Source: Rhodoblastus acidophilus
Lineage (GTDB): Bacteria > Pseudomonadota > Alphaproteobacteria > Rhizobiales > Beijerinckiaceae
NCBI RefSeq assembly: GCF_025961575.1
Contig: NZ_JAOQNX010000030.1
Location: 1-64,000, forward strand
Reading direction: 5' to 3'
DNA: 64,000 nucleotides
Shown: piece after piece, positions 8,008-16,031 of the stretch
How positions within the stretch are numbered: the stretch's first letter is position 1
Layout: the number at the start of each line of letters is the position of its first letter
The notes under the pieces: model-generated
The model's database searches: none
Seen by the model: the letters and a program-made list of their open reading frames with translations, nothing else
Told to the model about the DNA's origin: nothing
Program-made: the position numbers and the translations under genes

Positions 8008-10203
8008 ATGGACAAGGTCGAAAAAGCCAAACGTCTGAAGAACATGCTCTCGCAGGTTTCGCCGGGGGGCGCCCTCGAAAACCTGCGGCCGTCCGGCGGC
8101 GGGCTTGAGGGATTTGCCCGGCCCGACGATGCCCGCGCGAAGATCGACAGGGGTCTCGAAAAACTCGCGGAGGACCGTCACGAGGACCTGTCGAACGAGG
8201 AAATGTTCGGCCTCGAAGCCATAGTGATGAAGGAGAACCGGCCGGCCGTCTTCGTCCGGAACGGCACATATGATCCCTTGCCGGACGCCGCGTGGCTCGC
8301 GCTGAACGACCAGGCGGTGCGGGAGCGGATCGACCCGCTGCTGCCGCTGATCGGGCGGATCGAACTGCCGCCTCCGGCCGTCACCCCTTATGTCGGCACC
8401 GGCTTTGTTGTCGGACCCGGACTGATGATGACAAACCGGCACGTCGCGCGGGTGTTCGCCGACGGCGTCGGCCTCGATATCCGCTTCACGCCGGGCGACG
8501 CCTCCATCAATTTCGGACGCGAGGTCGATGAGACGCCCCAAACGCGGAAAATCGATCTCAAGGTCGCCGGCGTCGAAATGATCCATCCCTATTGGGACAT
8601 GGCCCTTCTGAAAGTCGATGGGCTGCCAAGCGGGAATGGGTTGCCTCTCTCGATTGAAAAACCGGAGAACCTCTTCGACGAGGACGTCGTCGTCATCGGC
8701 TATCCCGCGCGGGACGACCGCAATGATCTCGCCGTGCAGGACAAGATCTTCGACGGCCAGTATTTCGTGAAGCGCCTCGCGCCGGGCAAGGTCCGGGAGC
8801 GCGCCTCGGTGCAGAGCTTCGCCAACAAGGTGAATGCGCTGATTCACAACGCTTCGACGCTCGGCGGCAATTCGGGCTCGGCGGTGGTTTGCGTCAAGAC
8901 GGGCAAGGTGATCGCGCTGCATTTCGCCGGCGTCTATCTCGTCGCCAATTACGCCGTGCCCATGTACGAACTTGCGCGCGACCGGCGGCTGGAAAAACTC
9001 AATTTCGACGGCGTTGCGCCGAAGACGACCGACTGGGACTTCGCCTGGGGCTCGACCGAAAAGGTCGCAGCGCCCGTCGCGCATTCCACCCCTTCGCCAA
9101 ACCTGCAAAGCGTCGCGCCCTCGTCGCAGGCGCGGGTTCCGGCGCCTGTCGCGCAAGGCGGGCCGGGGGAGGCGCGCTGGATCATTCCAATCCAAATCAG
9201 CATTTCGGTGGGCCAGCCCTCCCAAGCCTCCCCGGAAGCAGGACGTTTTTCACCCGCGCCCCTCGAATTGGAGACGGAGGAGGGCGTCGTCGTCGATCAG
9301 GATTACAGCAACCGTCCCGGCTACGACCCGGAGTTCCTCCAGAGCGTTTCGGTTCCTCTTCCCCGGCTCACGCCGGACATGGCGACCAACACCGCTCTGG
9401 TCTCCGAGCGCTACCGCGTCCACGACGATCCCCACGAACTCGCCTATTACCATTACAGCGTCTACATGAACAAACGCCGGCGGACGGCATGGTTTTCCGC
9501 GGCCAATGTCGACGGCGACCGCCGTCCGGCGATCGGCAAGCGCGAGGGCGACCGGTGGTATTCGGACACGCGCATCCACAAGACCGAGCAATTGAGCCAG
9601 GTCGCTTTCGAACACGGAATCGACCGCGGCCATCTCACGCGGCGCGAAGACACGGCCTGGGGCGACGACGTCGACAGCGCGCTCAGGGCCAATAACGACA
9701 CGTTTCATTTCACGAATTGCTCGCTCCAGGCTTCGCCCTTCAACCGCGGCAAGGACCGCTGGCAAGGCCTGGAGCAGTTTCTGCTCGAAAAACACGCGAA
9801 GAAGGACTCGCGGCGCATGATCGTCATGACCGGGCCGATCTTCGCCGCCAACGACCCCGTCTACCAGAATGAAGACATGGACTATGCAGTGCTTTGTCCC
9901 CTCGAATTCTGGAAGGTCTGCGTGCTGGTGCGGGAAGACGGCTCGCCCTCGGCGACGGCCTTCGTGCTCGGACAAAGCGACATTCGCGACTTGCCCGGGT
10001 TCGAGGCGGTCTTCGACATCGCCGCCACCCAGATGACGATCGAGGCGCTCGAAGGCAAGACGGGCCTGGATTTCGGCGACCTCAAGCACCACGACCACTT
10101 CGCCGGGGGCGGAGCGCCCGGCACGCTCGAACTTCCTGCCGGCGCCGGAGGAAAGCCGCGCAAAGGCAAGATCATCCGCAGCGGCGCGGACATCGTCGTC
10201 TAG
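8008..10203 (+). CDS. Trypsin-like protease fused to DNA/RNA non-specific endonuclease (NUC1 type)
   Basis: 731 residues. A helical N-terminus of about 115 residues precedes a trypsin-like domain with triad His145 (MTNRHVA), Asp197 (YWDMALLKV) and Ser289 (LGGNSGS). A Pro/Ala/Gln-rich linker (about 345-420) leads to a beta-beta-alpha-metal nuclease with the signature IDRGHL (catalytic His542) and a metal-binding Asn near 570 (FTNCSLQASPFN). These nucleases cut DNA and RNA without sequence preference. There is no signal peptide. A strong SD precedes the ATG, 36 bases after the membrane-protein gene. The fusion could allow the protease to release or be released from the nuclease, but no cleavage site can be assigned. 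Confidence 0.88.
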   Translation: MDKVEKAKRLKNMLSQVSPGGALENLRPSGGGLEGFARPDDARAKIDRGLEKLAEDRHEDLSNEEMFGLEAIVMKENRPAVFVRNGTYDPLPDAAWLALNDQAVRERIDPLLPLIGRIELPPPAVTPYVGTGFVVGPGLMMTNRHVARVFADGVGLDIRFTPGDASINFGREVDETPQTRKIDLKVAGVEMIHPYWDMALLKVDGLPSGNGLPLSIEKPENLFDEDVVVIGYPARDDRNDLAVQDKIFDGQYFVKRLAPGKVRERASVQSFANKVNALIHNASTLGGNSGSAVVCVKTGKVIALHFAGVYLVANYAVPMYELARDRRLEKLNFDGVAPKTTDWDFAWGSTEKVAAPVAHSTPSPNLQSVAPSSQARVPAPVAQGGPGEARWIIPIQISISVGQPSQASPEAGRFSPAPLELETEEGVVVDQDYSNRPGYDPEFLQSVSVPLPRLTPDMATNTALVSERYRVHDDPHELAYYHYSVYMNKRRRTAWFSAANVDGDRRPAIGKREGDRWYSDTRIHKTEQLSQVAFEHGIDRGHLTRREDTAWGDDVDSALRANNDTFHFTNCSLQASPFNRGKDRWQGLEQFLLEKHAKKDSRRMIVMTGPIFAANDPVYQNEDMDYAVLCPLEFWKVCVLVREDGSPSATAFVLGQSDIRDLPGFEAVFDIAATQMTIEALEGKTGLDFGDLKHHDHFAGGGAPGTLELPAGAGGKPRKGKIIRSGADIVV

Positions 10204-10252
10204 CCGCAGGAGACCGTTGCAAAACATATGTGTTCCTCTGGAGGTGCTTGCC

Positions 10253-11203
10253 ATGACTGCGCCAGCCGAATGTCTGCAAACCAAGGAATTCAACCTGACC
10301 ACCGCTGTCTTTCTGGCGGAGGCCTGCGCGGCGGCGTACGATCCAGCCAAGGCGAAAAGTTTCGCCGGCGGAACCGGCCTGGCGAATTTCACAGCCATCG
10401 ATTCGTTCAACGTCCAGGGATTCTGGTGCGCCGACGAAAAGTCGGCGCTGCTCGCCTTTCGCGGAACAAGCAACATCGGCCAATGGATCAGGGATGTGCG
10501 CGTCCTTCCGGCGCCATACGACTGGGGCTGGGTGCATCTTGGTTTCGTGCGAGGGATCGAAGCCATCGAAGCACAACTGGAAGCATTCGACGCGCTGGCG
10601 AAGACGCGGGAATTCGTATGGATTACCGGCCACAGCCTCGGCGGCGCCCTCGCGGTGATCGCCGCCGCTCGCGCCAAAATCCGCAAGCTCTACGATGCCC
10701 GGCTCTACACTTACGGCCAACCGGCGGTCAGTTTCGCGGATTTCGCCAAGAGGTTCGACCAGGAATTGCCGGGCCGGCTGTGGCGCCTGATCAACCAGGT
10801 CGACATCGTGCCCCGCGTGCCGCCATTCTACCAGCATTGCGGGACGCCAAAACACATCACGAGCCCCGGAGTCCTCGAAGCCATTGCGGGGCTTGAGGCG
10901 TCACGGGCGGAATCCTTTCCGGCGCCGCGCCGCTACACCCGCGAGGAAACGCTCGACCACATTATCCGTTCGCCCGCGCAAACCGGGCTTGAAAGCGTCC
11001 AAGCGAACACGATTGTCCAGGAGAACGACCCGCCGCAGTTGAACGCCATCGAGTTTGGACGCCTGCAAGTCGCACTCGGCGCCGCGGAGCCGCCGGGGCT
11101 TGAGGGCGCGCCGCTCGAAGGCGCAATTCCCTTTTTCGCAGATCACCAGATCTCTGAATATATCCGCCTTTTGCAAGAGCTCCGTGACCGGCCATCAAGC
11201 TGA
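10253..11203 (+). CDS. Class 3 (fungal-type) lipase, effector island
   Basis: 316 residues with an alpha/beta-hydrolase fold of the lipase class 3 family. The nucleophile is Ser128 in TGHSLGG; Asp184 (NQVDIVP) and His201 (TPKHITSP) are the likely triad partners, and LLAFRGT supplies the oxyanion strand typical of the family. Substrates would be acylglycerols or phospholipids. The ATG at 10253 has GGAGG about eight bases upstream; an in-frame TTG at 10217 lacks an SD. It has no signal peptide, so it would act on the host's own inner membrane from inside or after lysis. Last gene of the rightward operon, followed by two hairpins. Confidence 0.85.
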   Translation: MTAPAECLQTKEFNLTTAVFLAEACAAAYDPAKAKSFAGGTGLANFTAIDSFNVQGFWCADEKSALLAFRGTSNIGQWIRDVRVLPAPYDWGWVHLGFVRGIEAIEAQLEAFDALAKTREFVWITGHSLGGALAVIAAARAKIRKLYDARLYTYGQPAVSFADFAKRFDQELPGRLWRLINQVDIVPRVPPFYQHCGTPKHITSPGVLEAIAGLEASRAESFPAPRRYTREETLDHIIRSPAQTGLESVQANTIVQENDPPQLNAIEFGRLQVALGAAEPPGLEGAPLEGAIPFFADHQISEYIRLLQELRDRPSS

Positions 11204-11265
11204 CCTCCGATCATCTATTGAGATCAATTGGTGGCGACGGGACATTTACCCAAGTGTGGTGTCGG

Positions 11266-11287
11266 TGGTTGCGGGTCCCCGCAACCA
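11266..11287. terminator. Perfect 22-base hairpin after the lipase gene
   Basis: TGGTTGCGGG and CCCGCAACCA are fully complementary around two bases, with GTGT/ACAC able to extend the stem. It has no T run. Either the first half of a double terminator or a structured 3' end. Confidence 0.45.
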
Positions 11288-11294
11288 AACACAC

Positions 11295-11330
11295 AGCCCC
11301 GGACGCGAAAGCCTCCGGGGTTGTTTCATT
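11295..11330. terminator. Terminator between lipase and cupin genes
   Basis: CCCCGGA pairs with TCCGGGG around a 10-base loop, followed by TTGTTT on the plus strand. It sits between two convergent genes, ending the rightward effector operon. On the opposite strand the T run is weak. Confidence 0.65.
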
Positions 11331-11341
11331 TGGCGCAATGC

Positions 11342-11785
11342 TCAGACGCGAATGAAATCCTTGATCGCCGGATCGGCTGATAGCGCCTCAAGGTCTTCCG
11401 AGCTTGGCAATTGCGGTCGGTCTCGTTCGCGCGCGACCACGCAGAAGAAGCCGAGTGGCTCTGTCCCCGTCGCGCGGAACTGATGCCAGGTCTGCGGGGG
11501 AATGATGACGGCATCCAGTGGCGTGACGGCGGAAACTTCGCCGCCGACGAGGCAATGGCCGCCGCCGCGGCCGATCAAGACGAGGTGCGCGTGCTCGTGT
11601 CGCTCCAGCGTCGAATGGCCGCCAGGCGCGACCTCGAAATAACGCAGTTCCGCGAACAGACCGGGAAAAGCTTTGGACAGCACTTGCCGAGTGACCTGCT
11701 TGAAATGGGTTCCCTCTTCCTTGTAGGCGAGCCGATGAACGCCATCCCATTCGAAATGGCCGTTATGGCGGACAATTCCTGTCAT
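11342..11785 (-). CDS. Cupin protein, likely methylthioxylulose-5-phosphate methylsulfurylase
   Basis: 147 residues with one cupin barrel. Motif 1 is ERHEHAHLVLIGRGGGHCLV and motif 2 is IIPPQTWHQFRA, giving a His-rich metal site. Its start overlaps the stop of the RuBisCO-like gene (ATGA). In Rhodospirillum rubrum a cupin encoded beside the RuBisCO-like protein converts 1-methylthio-xylulose 5-phosphate to 1-deoxy-xylulose 5-phosphate and methanethiol, feeding isoprenoid synthesis. The same pairing here is the main support for that function. The fold is sure; the reaction is inferred from context. Confidence 0.75.
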   Translation of the reverse strand: MTGIVRHNGHFEWDGVHRLAYKEEGTHFKQVTRQVLSKAFPGLFAELRYFEVAPGGHSTLERHEHAHLVLIGRGGGHCLVGGEVSAVTPLDAVIIPPQTWHQFRATGTEPLGFFCVVARERDRPQLPSSEDLEALSADPAIKDFIRV

Positions 11786-12885
11786 GATGCAAGCTCCCTG
11801 GACACGCTGGCGACCTCAGCGACGAAGTCCTTGGCGCGCTGGACGACGTCGCCGGTTTCCAACAGGCTGCCGCCAACAAGAAGCATCGTATCGCTCCCGT
11901 AAAACGACAGGATCTCGCGCACCCGGTTTGTCCGGATCCCGCCCGCCGGTACGGGCAGTGCAGGCTTGAGGCCGTGCGCGGAGGACGTGAGCCGCCGCGC
12001 GAGCGAGGCGCAGGTTTCCCGGCTATAGCTGAAACGCCCGCCCAGATGCGGATAGATCGACGCATCCGCCCCGAACCATTTGAAAATGGCGCCGAAAAGG
12101 ACGTCTGGGGCGATCCAGTCCCACCCGCCAAAGGCGGGATGGGCGATGATCGGCAGCGCCGCATCGCTGGCGAGTTCGTGGAGGAGGGCAGGGCCCACCA
12201 GCATGGGCGCCAGCAGGACGGCGCCGGCGCCTGCCTCGCGCGCGAAAGCGAATTGCCGCACGACGCTGGAGGGCGAACCGATCAGGTTCGGCGCGTAAAT
12301 GCTCCGGCCGCCCGTCTCGGCATTGGCTCTTTCGACCGCGCGCTGGCAAAGCTCGACACGTTGTTCGAACCGGCAGAAATCGTGGTCTGCGAGGCCGTGA
12401 TCGTCCTTGATGATGTCTATGCCCGCGACGGCGAAATCATGGGCCAGGGCCGCGAGTCCGTCCGGCGGCAGGCCCATGGGTTTCAGCGCGGTCGCCGTGA
12501 GGGCCCGGTTCTGGGCGCCGAGTTTTTGGCGCAAGGCGTCCGCGCCGAAACGCGGGCCCTTGAACGTCTCGAACAAGGCGGCGGGCGGCTCGATCTCGAC
12601 GAGTTTGACGTCGGGTTGCAACGAGGAATTGCCGAAGGCGACGTTGAGAAATTGCGCGGGGGCCAGCGCCGTCGTCCGCAGAGGCTGGGCGATGGCCACG
12701 AGGAATCCGCCGTCGTCGTGCGGCTCAATCGACAGGACCTCGCCGATGATGTTTTGCCGAACCCAGGCGTTTGTCGCCGCGGCGCGCGGAAGCTCGACCG
12801 TCTGCTCCAGCAGCAGCGTCTCCGCGCGCGCGTCGATGTCCCCGGCGTCGGCGGCGACGTGGTAGTGGAAAACGACAGCGCTCAT
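11782..12885 (-). CDS. RuBisCO-like protein (form IV), likely 5-methylthioribulose-1-phosphate isomerase
   Basis: 367 residues from the ATG beginning MSAVVFHYHV; an upstream GTG at 12939 would add 18 unlikely residues. The large-subunit fold is evident: TATALKPMGLPPD, DIIKDDHGL (the active-site Lys-x-Asp segment with a non-canonical His where RuBisCO has Glu), IIAHPAFGGW and PVPAGGI. Missing canonical residues exclude carboxylation. With the coupled cupin it fits the R. rubrum type that isomerises methylthioribulose 1-phosphate to methylthioxylulose 5-phosphate in SAM by-product salvage. No MTA phosphorylase or MtnA gene lies beside it. A sulfur-metabolism RLP of another class is the alternative. 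Confidence 0.8.
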   Translation of the reverse strand: MSAVVFHYHVAADAGDIDARAETLLLEQTVELPRAAATNAWVRQNIIGEVLSIEPHDDGGFLVAIAQPLRTTALAPAQFLNVAFGNSSLQPDVKLVEIEPPAALFETFKGPRFGADALRQKLGAQNRALTATALKPMGLPPDGLAALAHDFAVAGIDIIKDDHGLADHDFCRFEQRVELCQRAVERANAETGGRSIYAPNLIGSPSSVVRQFAFAREAGAGAVLLAPMLVGPALLHELASDAALPIIAHPAFGGWDWIAPDVLFGAIFKWFGADASIYPHLGGRFSYSRETCASLARRLTSSAHGLKPALPVPAGGIRTNRVREILSFYGSDTMLLVGGSLLETGDVVQRAKDFVAEVASVSRELAS

Positions 12886-13280
12886 CACGGTCTCATTGGC
12901 TGATGCGTGGCGCGGATCGTGAGCAAAAGGGCACACCACGTCGCTATCGCAAAGACTATAATATTTGTCGACAAAAACGCATCAAGTCCTTTGACGTGTT
13001 GGAGCCGAGGCATCATTCCGATCTAAGTTCGTCGTTGTTTCCCGCCGCGTGGCGCATTGCATAGTGACCGGGCCTTGCCGAAACAGGGCGGAGCGGTCTG
13101 AGTTCGCGGGATCGTCGGGCTTCGGTTTGCCCGTCGCGGCCCGGATGGGCTCGACGATCGGGCCCGTGCGAATGCTGGGGAACGAAAGGCTTTTTGTTAA
13201 GCAGGAGAATTAGCGGCCTATTGAGATTTCCTGAGCATGATTTGGATCAATTCTTTCAAACATCGACGGACAATCGAAGA
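12886..13280. other. Divergent spacer between RuBisCO-like gene and flippase gene
   Basis: 395 bp between divergently read genes. It must carry promoters for both. A weak inverted repeat (ATCGTCG at 13111-13117, CGACGAT at 13152-13158) and a CGGGCCCG palindrome near 13159 are visible. I see no gene: the in-frame extension upstream of the flippase ATG starts at a TTG without SD and does not look like protein of that family. Confidence 0.4.
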
Positions 13281-14810
13281 ATGCCGGAAGTCTCGGACAA
13301 GGGGGCAAGCACGTCTCCGGACCTCGGAAAGGCGGCTGCGTCGGGGGTCGCGTGGACACTTGTGCTGAATATCGGCAGCCGCGTGGTGACGCTGCTGAGC
13401 CAGCTCGTCCTGGCGAAACTGCTCGCGCCCGCCGAGTTCGGCATTCTGGGGTTGGCCTATACGATCACCTTTTTCTTCAGCGGTCTGACCAGCTTCGGCA
13501 TCGAAGACGTTTTTCAACAACGTCACACAAGAATGCGCTATTGGGCCACGCAGGCCTTTGCGCTCAGTCTCGGCGCGGCCACGCTGGGGGCGCTGGCGAT
13601 GGCGGTCTACGCCCCGATCGGGGCGAAATTCTATCATGACGACAAAGTCGCGCTTCTCGTTTGGATCGTCGCGATCAGCCTTCCGATCACGGCGTTGTCC
13701 ACCGTGCCGCAGGCCAATTTGAAGACGATGCTCAGGTTCAAGTTCCTGGCTGTCTATGGCTCGGCGGAAATGGTGGCGACGCAGCTCCTGATGATTGTCT
13801 TCGCCTTGTGCGGCCTGGGGGCCGTCAGCTTCGTGCTGCCCTTGCCGATCCTGGCGATCGTGCGCGCCGTGGTGATGTGGCGCACCGCGCCGATGGCCTT
13901 GCGTCCCTTTCGCGTGTCGAAAGGCGCACGCCGCATGCTCAGGCGTGGCGCGAGCGTGTTCGGCCTCACCATGGTCTATGTCTGCATCAGCCAGGGCGAT
14001 TTCATTACGCTGGGATTGCTGGCGACGCCAGCCGTCGTCGGAACCTATTACTTCGCCTACCGAATCGTGTCGCAGCCCGTGCTGATGCTGGCCTCGAACT
14101 TCACCGGCGTCCTGCGCCCCGCCCTGGTCACATTGAACTTCGAACCGGCGAGGCAGCGGGACATCGCGTTCAAAATGGCGCAATTCCTGGGGCTGGTCAC
14201 GGTCCCCGTGTGTGTCATGCAGGCTGCTGTGGCCGAGCCGGGGCTGCAACTCGTTCTGGGCGCGCGCTGGATGGAATCGGTTCCGCTCATCCAGATTCTC
14301 AGCATCGGTCTTCCTCTGGACGCCGCCTCATGGGCGGCGGGTTGTCTTCTCGAGGCGCGCGGAGGTTTTTCACGGCTTCTTGGATACCGTTGCGTCAGTG
14401 CGCCCTTCTTCTTCATCTTTGTCGGGCTTGGCGCGATCATGGGATCCGCCGTCGGCGTCGCCATCGGGGTCACTTTATACCATATCCTGAATTCGATTTA
14501 TCTGACTTTGATCGTTTTCCTTAGAGAGGGGATCGGCGTCCGGCGCATTCTCGCCTGCTTCTATGTCCCGGTTGTTCTGGCCGGAACCACCATTGGCGCG
14601 GCCTATGCTTTGTCGCAGGCGCCGATCTTCAGCGGCAGGCTGATCCTGCAGATCGCTGTCGTCGTCGTGTTCGGCGGGAGCGGCTATCTTTTGGCGGTCC
14701 GACATTGGGCGCCGCAGATTTATGGCGATGTCCGCGACCGGCTCCTTCGCATGTTGCCGATCGAGCGCCTTGTTTCGCGCGGGTTGAGCTTCGGCCGCGC
14801 CAGAACCTGA
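13281..14810 (+). CDS. Wzx/PST-family polysaccharide flippase
   Basis: 509 residues with about 12-14 hydrophobic segments, typical of the oligosaccharidyl-lipid flippase (polysaccharide transporter) family. The N-terminal signature runs from GVAWTLVLNIGSRVVTLLSQ to LLAPAEFGILGLA, common in PST flippases. It would turn undecaprenyl-linked repeat units from the cytoplasmic to the periplasmic face for Wzy-dependent assembly, which suits the GumE-like polymerase and GumC-like co-polymerase downstream. It begins a rightward run with the two acyltransferases. The chosen ATG (MPEVSDKG) has only a weak SD; the longer TTG form is not favoured. Confidence 0.85.
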   Translation: MPEVSDKGASTSPDLGKAAASGVAWTLVLNIGSRVVTLLSQLVLAKLLAPAEFGILGLAYTITFFFSGLTSFGIEDVFQQRHTRMRYWATQAFALSLGAATLGALAMAVYAPIGAKFYHDDKVALLVWIVAISLPITALSTVPQANLKTMLRFKFLAVYGSAEMVATQLLMIVFALCGLGAVSFVLPLPILAIVRAVVMWRTAPMALRPFRVSKGARRMLRRGASVFGLTMVYVCISQGDFITLGLLATPAVVGTYYFAYRIVSQPVLMLASNFTGVLRPALVTLNFEPARQRDIAFKMAQFLGLVTVPVCVMQAAVAEPGLQLVLGARWMESVPLIQILSIGLPLDAASWAAGCLLEARGGFSRLLGYRCVSAPFFFIFVGLGAIMGSAVGVAIGVTLYHILNSIYLTLIVFLREGIGVRRILACFYVPVVLAGTTIGAAYALSQAPIFSGRLILQIAVVVVFGGSGYLLAVRHWAPQIYGDVRDRLLRMLPIERLVSRGLSFGRART

Positions 14811-14874
14811 CGGGGGCGCTCAACGCAGAGGATCGATCGCGTCGAAGCAGTCTTGGAACGGGTGGAATCGTCGC

Positions 14875-15387
14875 ATGATGTTTTTCTATGGGCTATCCCG
14901 TCTCAAGCTCTTCATCGCCTGCTTCGGCGCGCAACCGAACATCGTCGGGCGCGTCTGGTTTCGCGGCCTTGGCAGGTTGTCGATTGGGGAAAACTCTATG
15001 CTCGACGCGCGCCAATGCCCGATTGAGCTCTACGTGAAAGCCGAAGGGCGATTGCAGATCGGTGAGGACGTGACGATCGCCTCCGGTTCTTCGATCGAGG
15101 CCACCCATTCGGTGACTCTGGGGCGCGGCTGTCAGATTGGCATGTACTGCAAGATTCTCGACACGAACTGGCATTCGTTGCGCCAGCGCGATCAAGTTCC
15201 GCGCCCGGTTCCGATCGAGGTCGGCGAGAATGTCGTGCTGGAGGACCATGTCATCCTGCTGCCGGGCGCGCGCATTGGCGACAATGTCACGGTCCGCGCC
15301 CATTCCGTGGTGTCGCGCGCCATCCCCTGCGATGTCGTGGTTTCCGGATATCCGGCGCGCATTGTCGAGCGGAGGCGGGCGCCATGA
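14875..15387 (+). CDS. Left-handed beta-helix (hexapeptide) acyltransferase
   Basis: 170 residues of imperfect hexapeptide repeats (ISIGENSML, LQIGEDVTIASGSSI, VTLGRGCQIG, IEVGENVVLEDHVILLPGARIGDNVTV), ending VVVSGYPARIV as in WbbJ/maltose-O-acetyltransferase relatives. The conserved His in the TNWHS segment is the likely general base. Such enzymes acetylate sugars from acetyl-CoA. It starts 65 bases after the flippase and overlaps the next gene by ATGA, so it probably decorates the same exopolysaccharide unit. The exact acceptor is unknown. Confidence 0.8.
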   Translation: MMFFYGLSRLKLFIACFGAQPNIVGRVWFRGLGRLSIGENSMLDARQCPIELYVKAEGRLQIGEDVTIASGSSIEATHSVTLGRGCQIGMYCKILDTNWHSLRQRDQVPRPVPIEVGENVVLEDHVILLPGARIGDNVTVRAHSVVSRAIPCDVVVSGYPARIVERRRAP

Positions 15388-16028
15388 TGGTTTTCAAGCT
15401 CGTTCGCAGAATTTTCCATCGGTTGATCGACGCGCTTTATTATGAACCGCGCGCAATCCTGGTGCTGCGCGGCTGCGAGTTGGCGCGCGGCGTGCGGGTG
15501 GAGGGGGATGTGGTCGTGACTGCGAACGGCCGCATCAGCATCGGACGGCGCGCACATTTTCGTCGTGGCATCGCGCCGCAAGACCTTTCATGCGACGCGG
15601 GGGCCGAGATCGTCATCGGCCCGCGCACGATGTTCAATTATGGCGGAATCGTCAAAGCCCGACACGCCGTTCGGATCGGAGCCAATTGCAGGATCGGGTC
15701 TTTCGCGCGCCTCGATGATTCCGCGCCGGAGTTCGAGACGAGAGGGCCCATTGTGGTCGAGGACGACGTGTGGATCGCGCATGGGGCGGTTATCGCGCCC
15801 GGCGTCACCATCGGCCATGGCGCCGTGGTCGCCGCCGGCAGCGTGGTCGCGCGCGATGTGCCCGCCAACACTTTGGCCATGGGCAACCCCGCGCGCTGCT
15901 TTCCACTCGAACTCGTGGCGAGCGGCGAGGGTCAATCGGCGGGCGACGCTTCGAGCCGCCGTGGTCAAGAGCTGGCGGGTGGGCGAGAGCAAGCGCCCGG
16001 CCCAAACCAGGCAGGCGCCGCGCTCTAA
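15384..16028 (+). CDS. Second hexapeptide acyltransferase, exopolysaccharide locus
   Basis: 214 residues. Hexapeptide repeats occupy about 30-170, with the family end motif IVVEDDVWIAHGAVIAPGVT then GHGAVVAAGSVVARDVPANT and AMGNPARC. The last 40 residues are low-complexity and probably disordered. It is coupled by ATGA overlap to the preceding acyltransferase and is only loosely similar to it, so the two may modify different positions of one repeat unit. Convergent with the NAD-synthase-like gene, three bases apart. Confidence 0.8.
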   Translation: MMVFKLVRRIFHRLIDALYYEPRAILVLRGCELARGVRVEGDVVVTANGRISIGRRAHFRRGIAPQDLSCDAGAEIVIGPRTMFNYGGIVKARHAVRIGANCRIGSFARLDDSAPEFETRGPIVVEDDVWIAHGAVIAPGVTIGHGAVVAAGSVVARDVPANTLAMGNPARCFPLELVASGEGQSAGDASSRRGQELAGGREQAPGPNQAGAAL

Positions 16029-16031
16029 CCG

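Noticed and set aside
11782-12885. True RuBisCO large subunit and carbon fixation
   Set aside because: Active-site residues are altered (KDDHG segment), the protein is short, and no small subunit or Calvin-cycle gene adjoins; the cupin partner indicates methylthio-sugar metabolism.
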